Shown here: positions 56,921-64,000 of the stretch, piece by piece | Layout: each line of letters starts with the position of its first letter | Position numbering within the stretch: the stretch's first letter is position 1 | Assembly: GCF_964340395.1 (NCBI RefSeq) | Contig: NC_135571.1 | Location: 2,037,111 to 2,101,110 of the forward strand | DNA length: 64,000 bases | Origin: Glandiceps talaboti | Taxonomy: Eukaryota > Hemichordata > Enteropneusta > Spengelidae | Direction of reading: 5' to 3' | Program-made: the position numbers and the translations under genes | The notes under the pieces: generated by a model | The model's database searches: none | What the model saw: the letters and a program-made list of their open reading frames with translations, nothing else | What the model was told of the DNA's origin: nothing

Positions 56921-57469
56921 GTCTTTTTGAAAACAACACCAGGACACATTCCTGCTTTGTTTACAGTCGTTTTTTATATAAAGTAAATATTAAAACTGGT
57001 AGCAGCTTGTACCATATTCTACATATTGCAGCTGAAATTCCGATCGTATTCATTCATCATGACGGCGCTCATTGGGTAAGTTGAACATTACACATCTTCT
57101 AGTAAATACAATGATATATCTAGAATACTAAGCGGAAGTGTTGTCCAGGGGTATTGTACGATTTGGTGAGTTGTTTCTTTCTTTCTTTGTTTTGGTTTTG
57201 TTTTTTTGTTTGTGTTTTTTTTTCTTTCTAAGGAAAAAAGAACAGTACAAAACTTTACACGACAGAGAAAAATAGAACGAAAACATCTACCAAACAGAAA
57301 AGAGTAAAAAATTACAGAAACGGAAACAAAAAAAGGCGAAGTTGAGTTCACAAAACAGTTCATGAAATTTATGGAATTCATCGCTGTCGATGATGCCTGT
57401 CGAGTGCTATAGTGACATACCCGTCACGTGGTGGTTTTATGCTCATATCAAGCGATTTGACAAAATGTA

Positions 57470-58085
57470 GCATTCCCAATCTATCAGTGACGGTTCCCAC
57501 TCAAAAAGTGGCGTTCCCAATCAAAAAGAGACGTGCTCTCACCAAAGAGTGGCGACGTGCTGTCACAAAAGTGGGGGTTTCCAATCAAAAATTGATATGC
57601 TCTCACCAGAGAGTGGCTCCCAGCAAAGTGGAGATGTGCTCTCACCAAAGAGTGGCTCCCATCAAAAAACAAACGTTCTCTCACCAAGGAGAGCACGTCT
57701 CGTCTTTGATGGGAGCATGTCACTCTTTCATAAGGAAAGCTACTTTTTGAATGGGAACCCCCAACTTGATGAGAGATCGTCCCTATTCAGTTAGGGTCGT
57801 TAGTTTGGGTATTGCATTCAATACATACTTTGATTTGTCCAGAACAGTCGTTCAAAATTTCTGCGAGTTTAAGCCATGCCACCATTTCCAATTAATATAT
57901 CTTTCCTATATAAAATATTAGAATCCACCCAAACTTTGTAAAATCGTGCCTTTGAACATATCTTGTGATATGGGAGCCACTCTTTGGTGAGGGCACGTCT
58001 ACTCTTTGATGGAAGCAGGTATGTTTCCGATTGGGAACCCCACCCCTTATATAGAGAGAACACGCATTTTCGTCCGAGTTGGCCA
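57470..58085. mobile_element. Foldback element in duplication copy B
   Basis: CTCTCACCAAAGAGTGGC and CCCATCAAA motifs repeat on the left; GGGAGCCACTCTTTGGTGAG and GATTGGGAACCCC on the right. The counterpart of 51095-51778. Confidence 0.7.
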
Positions 58086-58261
58086 CCCTAGTATTCTACT
58101 TGTGGTCTTGTGACAATATACAAGTGAAGGTTCCATAAAGCACTAAACTAAGGCTACCGTAACAAATATGTTGTATTACCAAAAATACACCAGGCCAACA
58201 GGGATGATATATTAATTATAAGCAGATCTAATAAGTGTCAATAATATCTTGAGATTATGGT

Positions 58262-58629
58262 TTGTGAAATTACACGACATCAAAGCGTCACGTGGATGAA
58301 TGGAATCTGCTACAAACAGGGAAAGTAAACATTCAAATGAATTGGATTAAGCATGTTGGAACAATAGAGTTACACACCATATGGTTTGATAAGAAAAGTT
58401 TTATGGCCTCTTTATTTGTACATGAAATGCCAGGGGAACTGAACATTTGTTGGTGAAGGTAAAATATTATGTAAAGTGACAAAACCGTACTGTTCTTATC
58501 AAAGCATGAAATGTAATACAAGTCTCTGTACTTCCTACATGCTGTGCCAAGTGTAATTAATCCAATTCAATTCTTTACTTTTGCATTTGGTAAAAGCTTC
58601 CGTTCGTCCATGGTCTGATATCTGCAGGT
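58262..58629. mobile_element. Foldback MITE with long TIRs, copy 4
   Basis: Left ACACGACATCAAAGCGTCAC ... GAATTGGATTAAGCATG; right AAGTGTAATTAATCCAATTC ... TGGTCTGATATCTGCAGG. Duplicate of copy 3 with deletions; same position before the sulfotransferase. Confidence 0.85.
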
Positions 58630-58661
58630 ATACTGACATACCTCTTCTACTATGTTCTCTT

Positions 58662-59885
58662 ATGTACAGGAGTGGAGATTCACAACATCAGATACGTAGT
58701 TTGACTACAACAAGGAGATTCATAACAGGGTGTATTTTACTAAGTATCATCTGCCTTTGTATTCTTTGCCATGATGTTTATATTTATAAACCACGGAGCA
58801 GTCAGCTGTTATTTTACAATACCGAATCAGCAGGAAAAAAAGCGGCTAGTCACTATAGGACCGTCCCGACTAACCGAGTTGCTTTACAAGAACAACTTGG
58901 TCAGAATAAAACCGTTTTAACAGTGAATGGTAAACTTAGCCGACACAAATCGCAGCAATCACAACTTCGTCACATGGATGGTAAGCCTAGCCGATACGAA
59001 TCACAACAGACACAACTTGGTGATAATAAAACCGTTCGAACCATGCCTAGTAAGGTTAGGCTAGATCAATCAGAACACAAACTTGAAATGAGAAAACACA
59101 TTCCAGATGTAATCATCGGTGGAGTTAAAAAATGTGGCACTGGAGCCTTAAGAGCATTTCTGTCTTATCATCCATCGGTAGCTATGGCAAGCCGAGAGGT
59201 TCATTACTTCGATAACAATTACTCACATGGTATAAAATGGTACGTTCAGAGGATGCCTGTATCAACACAAGACCAACTTGTTATTGAGATAACACCGGGG
59301 TACTTGATCAAATCTGATATACCGCGAAAAATATACAAAGACGTCTCACCTAAACCAAAAATCGTCTTTACATTTTGTGATCCTGTGTATAGAGCTGTGT
59401 CTGATTATGTCCATGTGAGATCTAAACACAGGAATGTAACTGATTACACAATAAAAGACACCTTTGAAGACTCAGTTCTCGACGAAAATGGTACACTTGT
59501 CACAGATAATAAACTTATCAGCTATGGGGTGTATATACAATATCTTCAGAATTGGTTGCAAGTCTTCCCTTCCAAACAAATACACATCATAGATGGCGAA
59601 GTGTTGAAGACGGATCCCAGTGTCGAATTACAACGCCTTGAAACGTTTCTAAATATAACGCAATTTTTCACCAGAGACAACTTTTACTTCAATAAAAAGA
59701 AGGGTTTTTATTGTTTACACAAACCCAAAGAACAATGCCTTTCTAAAGGTAAAGGTAGAGATCATCCGAACGTCCGTCAAGAAATTCTTGACAAGTTGAA
59801 AGATTATTATCTGCCATTCAATAATCAACTTGAAGAAATTTCTAAGTTGCAAAACCTGACAGATCACACCTTAAACTTTGATTGA
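58662..59885 (+). CDS. Heparan-sulfate glucosamine 3-O-sulfotransferase-like enzyme, copy B
   Basis: 407 residues from the ATG homologous to copy A. An in-frame ATG at 58581 would add 27 residues, but these lie in the MITE end and are not conserved. Same plan: signal-anchor 21-38, stem with the repeated SR(H/Y)xSQQ(S/T)QL motif, sulfotransferase domain. PAPS loop IIGGVKKCGTGAL, catalytic Glu in REVHYFD, 3'-phosphate loop FCDPVYRAVSDY with the same Cys in place of Arg, and C-terminal FYFNKKKGFYC. Changes from A cluster in the stem and around the substrate side (EGTPKY to EITPGY, HERKMNTDGY to HVRSKHRNVTDY). An intact frame with mainly conservative changes argues that both are genes. Activity is uncertain because of the Cys. 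Confidence 0.92.
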   Translation: MYRSGDSQHQIRSLTTTRRFITGCILLSIICLCILCHDVYIYKPRSSQLLFYNTESAGKKAASHYRTVPTNRVALQEQLGQNKTVLTVNGKLSRHKSQQSQLRHMDGKPSRYESQQTQLGDNKTVRTMPSKVRLDQSEHKLEMRKHIPDVIIGGVKKCGTGALRAFLSYHPSVAMASREVHYFDNNYSHGIKWYVQRMPVSTQDQLVIEITPGYLIKSDIPRKIYKDVSPKPKIVFTFCDPVYRAVSDYVHVRSKHRNVTDYTIKDTFEDSVLDENGTLVTDNKLISYGVYIQYLQNWLQVFPSKQIHIIDGEVLKTDPSVELQRLETFLNITQFFTRDNFYFNKKKGFYCLHKPKEQCLSKGKGRDHPNVRQEILDKLKDYYLPFNNQLEEISKLQNLTDHTLNFD

Positions 59886-60059
59886 AGTTAATCACAATTT
59901 GGTATTGATCTTTTTATTATATACCCTGACCAATAATCATTCTCCTTTCCACCATTCATTCTTGCAAACCTAATCAGTCAATTATGCCTGTAGCTTTGAA
60001 TCTGTACATGTACTGTCCTGTTTCACATACCTATGTCAACTAATTATAAGACATAGACA

Positions 60060-60480
60060 ACCAGGTCTCTGGCAAGGCAGCTATCCAAGCTATTAGCCAT
60101 CAATAGATGCTATTAGCCACATGCTAGCTAGCTATTAGCTAGCTATCAGTTAGTAGTCTCTGACTTTGCCAGGGACCTGGCAAATCATCTAATCAAGTTT
60201 TTACCCATCAATAGCCACCAATAGCCCCCTTCTAGAGAGCTATTAACTAGCTATCAGCTAATCACCTCTAACTCTGCCAGAGGCCTGGAAAGTCAATTTT
60301 TCAGGCGAATAGCCGTTATTAGCCCCATGCTAGCTAGCTATTAGCTAGCCACCTCTAACTCTACCAAGGGCCTGGCAAGCAGCTATTCAAGCTATTGGCC
60401 ATTAATAGCCGCTATCAACCACATGCTAGCTAGCTACTAGCTAACTAGCAGCTAGCAGCCTTTGACTTTGCCAAGGCCAT
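60060..60480. repeat. AGCT/TAGC-rich minisatellite, copy B
   Basis: Three to four units of ~115-130 bp with GCTAGCTAGCTATTAGCTAG cores, each a local palindrome, separated by (T)CTGACTTTGCCAGGG or CTCTAACTCTGCCAG. Confidence 0.85.
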
Positions 60481-60644
60481 GACAAAATATTTATATCCCT
60501 TCTCATTGTAGAACCTGGAATATTATATATATTGTCACATGATGACATGAGATTCAATAAGCTATTAAATACCTGGATATTATTTGTAGAACAAGGAATA
60601 TAATCATGTATATGAATCCCTAAAATATACAACAAGACTTGTAA

Positions 60645-60882
60645 TATTTACAACGAAGTAAAGCACTTTCTCTATATGTGCAATAGTCATTTATAGTATT
60701 TATATCAAATGTAAAAGTATACCCTTTCAATTAGTTTAATATATTTACAAGCCTAGCATGTGGCCTGTCTAATGTGGTCAATTAGCAAATGAAATAGTAT
60801 ACTTTTACACATGATATGGATGCTATAAACGTTACATTAAAAAACCGCTTTACTCCAGTGTTATGGGTTGTAAATACCCCCG
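60645..60882. mobile_element. Foldback element 'T', copy B
   Basis: ACAACGAAGTAAAGCACTTT ... AAATGTAAAAGTATAC opposite GTATACTTTTACACATGATA ... TTTACTCCAGTGTTATGGGT. The right end keeps GATATGGATGCTATAAACG, the core of the 69-bp unit. Confidence 0.82.
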
Positions 60883-62239
60883 GGTTCCCAAGGGAGTTTT
60901 TCGTGTAGGCTATATCTGTTTAACCTGGAATATAATATAGTTATTCACATAATTTCATAATTGTGACATATTACACCGACAGGATTCCTTGTATCTGTGG
61001 AACTATGGAATATTATGTATGTAGTCACAACATTTCACAATTGTTTTGGTTTAGGGGAAAGGACTCAACAATCGGTGTAAATGTGGAACCAGTAATGTGA
61101 TAAAACGAAAATTGATCTCGGGCATTTTGGATTCATACACGTATAATAAAACTAAATTTTGTCGGTGAATCATGGGATTTCTGCTTAGTGGTTAATGTAA
61201 AGCAACACTTTTGTGTAGCAGTAATTTCAATCGTGTATTGTTTTATTTGCCGAATGGTCTATATATGGAAAATATTTAACACAATGACATTGAAAGCTGG
61301 GCTTGTACTTGATTCCACCTCAGTTCTCTATAGTGGTCTGAGATTCCACCAATCAACAACAAAACGAAAGACAAAATCTGTAACAAACACCGGCTTCTAA
61401 TTCGGTAACATTTCCCCTACTCGAAGTGTTCCTATGAGTTAACAGGTACTCAACTGTTTCCCAGAGTCCTATTTGTTTACTTTCAGTTATATTTTCTAAT
61501 TTTTGATTTCACTGAAAATCTCGCTCACGGCTCTCTACTTTAATACCACAATACTTTTGCATTGATTGATTGATTTATTTATTGATTTATTATTTGATTG
61601 AATGATTTGGTGCAATGTAACTTATTTTGTGTGTGATTTTGATCAATTCATTCATTGAATTTCAAATTTATTTTTTTCTTTCGCCTGTCTACTTTGCTCT
61701 CAGCTCTATCTCAGCCCACTACAAGTCTGAAGCTGTATGTAATTCTCTCTTTTCTTTTTTGACTGAATAAAGATGCCTTGTCCATTCTTCTCCTCTTATC
61801 TAAATTAAAACACCCTAATGGTATATTTGGCTAGATAGTAGATACCGCGAAAATTTCCTTTATGTCTAATTTTGTGGGAGGTTATCACTCTTGACAAACA
61901 GTCAACCATGCATAAACTAGTAAGGAAGTGAATTCTCTTACTGGTTTATCCATGATTGACTGTTTGTCCACATGTGATAATCTCCCAGAAGATACCAGAT
62001 AAAGCAAACTGTTAATGTAAGTGATCCCTCGCCAATTATAAGATTAGGGGTGTTTTAATTTAGATAACAGGAGATTATCAATCATTTACATTCTCGCTGC
62101 CCCCTGTGGTTTTGCCTGCATAATAATCCAATTATTCTGTAGGCAAATATTGTGAGAAAATAGAATAGAAGATGTCACGTGAAACGTTCGAAATGACTTG
62201 ATATGACCTTAGATTGCAATGTTATCACAGTCACAGGTA

Positions 62240-62672
62240 GGATAAATCTATCTAATGATATTCGCAGGCTGAGTGTTGTTCAACGTCCTCTAACTACAGT
62301 CTATTTCAAAATACCGTGCAGCTTTTCTGCTTGACACAACCACGTAGAAACCAAGAAAAAACTGCATATACCACACTTCAATAGCACGATCCCAGATTTT
62401 GCATAATAAACCATTTAAATGTATTGTAACTCCATGTAGACATTTGGCGCCAATGTTTTTCTTAGTATCAAAAACCTGATGAAGGGTGCATAACATATCC
62501 TTTGCCATGTTCATTTGATGTCTGTATGGTGGCATGTGTAGTTCATTTCACTTCGACAAAATGTAGCAAGAAACTGTACTCATCCAAACTTGCTATCTTA
62601 AAGTGTAGCATGTCCAGTTTCTTATTGAATTTGTTATTGTAAAATTAACTGTAGTTATGGTCTCTCATACCG
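62240..62672. repeat. Dispersed repeat 'R', copy 3
   Basis: Matches copies at 3385 and 55600; no Penelope fragment follows here. A half TTAA-MITE end (TCCTGGAGTAGTCTTCCCCTTTAA) lies at 62705-62730. Confidence 0.8.
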
Positions 62673-62734
62673 CACTTGACATAGGGGAAAGAAACTGATT
62701 TTATTTCCTGGAGTAGTCTTCCCCTTTAACTATG

Positions 62735-63160
62735 ACTATATTGTGAACGACGAGGATAAACTTTTTACAACTAATGGACGGTATCTTAATAATACTTAAG
62801 AATTACTTTATTTCTACTAAATCAAAAATTATACAACTGATATTACAACAAAAGAAAGAATAATAAAATATATTTGAGCAGACAGTTATAATGTGTGATG
62901 TTAATAATATTAAACAATATTAATAAAAAGATGGCATCTATTAATGGTTTAGGACGTCATAAAGTATATTTTAAACTTACTCCGACAACAGGTATCTCTT
63001 ATATATGAAAGGATTGCTTTAGCACCAGTAAACTTTGTGCGGAATTGACCGAAATTATTCATTGACGATACATGAGCCTTAATTTTTTATAAATCAGGCA
63101 TGACACTAATGACAGCTGCTCACTCGCTAGTCCGGAAGGTTATAGTGGAGGAATCCCGGG
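62735..63160. other. AT-rich intergenic stretch
   Basis: No frame or repeat recognised. Confidence 0.5.
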
Positions 63161-63162
63161 GA

Positions 63163-64000
63163 GCTTTTGACATCCATTTCCATCTGGATCATGGATTGGT
63201 ATCCCATGCCGCTTATTGGAAAAAGCTTGGATTCCACCCAGCAACCTCGGAGGTGGTAGTCTAACCAACTTGTACCAAAATCCTCCTCAGGGATTAAAGT
63301 ACTTGGGGGAGTGGAGGTCAACTGTAACCTTGCAACGTACCCCACCAATCTTTCCAGGTCCCCAAACTGGGAAATTGTGATAGGGGTACACCCAGAACAT
63401 GCGTGCAAGGTCTCCCCTAAACTACTCAGTAGATATAGGGAGTTGGTTAGGTCCCTAAGTTAGTTATCGGCCTTGGGAGAGGTTGGGATGGACCACACGG
63501 TCTCTCCCAACCTTTGGCCAGACCACGAGAACCTCCTCCGTCTGGTCTTGGCGGAAAGCACACCGAATCACCCCCTCGCGATCGTTTTACACATCACAGG
63601 GACCAGGTCGGATTACTTGGCCACTGATGTGAGCTACAGTGTCCTCCACGTAGTGAAGGAATACTGTGCCCCACATCAGCAAGTACAGCTTCACAGCTTT
63701 GCCAGTGATTCGGCTGTAGTCCGTCGATGGGTAAATGAGTTCTCGCACTGCTACTTCAACTTTAATGCTGGAGTCAGCGCAATTGTCCCCGTCCAAGTCA
63801 CAGCCTTAAGAGAAGTACCGGAAGACCATCTCCTCCTGGAGATGGACTCCCCATACTTTTGTGTAACAGGAGAGCAAAAGCCCAACTCCCCAGCCTACAT
63901 CAGTGATGTAGCCGGACTTGTTGCCAAGCTCCGTGGTGTCAGCACCACCCAGTTGCTTGATATCATGGAGGCAAACACCAGACGCCTTTTCGGCTTTTAC
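63163..64000 (+). pseudogene. TatD-like metal-dependent hydrolase frame, broken, runs off the window
   Basis: The plus strand reads AFDIHFHLDHGLVSHAAYWK (frame of 63163), then in the next frame from about 63300 GGVEVNCNLATYPTNLSRS, VIGVHPEHACKV, a TAG at 63461-63463, SALGEVGMDHTVSPNLW, PLAIVLHITGTRSDYL, VQLHSFASDSAVVRRWV, LLLEMDSPYFCV, NSPAYISDVAGLVAKLRG and NTRRLFGFY at the edge. The TatD metal ligands are all present: HxH in HFHLD, Glu in GEVGMD, His in IVLHITG, His in LHSFA, Asp in LEMDSPY. TatD enzymes are Mg-dependent 3'-5' exonucleases acting on DNA ends. One frameshift and one stop break this copy. Its last 130 bp recur at 42852. It is GC-richer than its surroundings. Confidence 0.82.

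Larger units (their letters stand above)
56918..62672. repeat. Segmental tandem duplication, copy B
   Basis: Collinear with copy A; differences include loss of one foldback end, expansion of the AGCT-rich array (60060-60480) and an extra ~450 bp at 61030-61440 absent from A. Confidence 0.9.

Noticed and set aside
58581-58661. Upstream ATG for sulfotransferase copy B
   Set aside because: The 27 added residues come from the MITE end and have no counterpart in copy A.

Overview
This is metazoan nuclear DNA. It is AT-rich, with spliced genes that have GT-AG introns, several non-LTR retrotransposon remnants, a Penelope-like fragment, tRNA-derived SINEs, MITEs and very many micro- and minisatellites. 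The gene content (single-exon adhesion/Methuselah-like GPCR, intronless TRIM-NHL paralogues, a clear p50RhoGAP orthologue, tandem heparan-sulfate 3-O-sulfotransferase-like genes) fits a marine invertebrate. A hemichordate or lancelet-like deuterostome is my guess, but the species cannot be fixed from the sequence.

Layout. 1-1465: adhesion/Methuselah-type 7TM receptor, possibly open at its 5' end. 1475-3165: 5'-truncated, broken LINE ending in (TTA)n, directly behind the receptor stop. 3.2-8.6 kb: repeats, including a dispersed repeat, a candidate solo LTR and tetranucleotide arrays. 8666-10960: first TRIM-NHL gene (RING, one B-box, coiled coil, NHL). 11-17.8 kb: non-coding, with arrays and a SINE. 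17852-40788, minus strand: an ARHGAP1/p50RhoGAP orthologue that I could assemble from 11 exons with consistent splice phases (1443 nt, 480 aa; Sec14/CRAL-TRIO then RhoGAP). Its introns hold a second, complete TRIM-NHL gene on the opposite strand (24307-26799), LINE and SINE remnants, MITEs and at least six minisatellites. 41-48.5 kb: a patchwork of simple repeats, a Gypsy integrase fragment joined to half a PHD finger, a TatD-hydrolase C-terminal fragment, a LINE RT fragment and a TIR element with Asp-codon repeats. 48540-50440: a LINE with an intact 536-aa RT reading frame. 50437-62672: a ~6.4-kb direct tandem segmental duplication, each copy carrying one HS3ST-like sulfotransferase gene, with a Penelope-like RT fragment at the junction. 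63163-64000: a second, longer TatD-like reading frame, broken, running off the window.

Functional themes. The cellular genes look unrelated to each other: surface receptor, ubiquitin ligases, Rho-GTPase control, and Golgi sulfation of heparan sulfate. The most striking structural theme is that gene and transposon ends seed tandem arrays. A 78-bp array is built from the 3' end of the second TRIM gene including its stop codon, and two foldback-transposon families have their termini amplified into 44-bp and 69-bp arrays. One exon of the RhoGAP gene uses a ~150-nt (CT)n microsatellite as its polypyrimidine tract.
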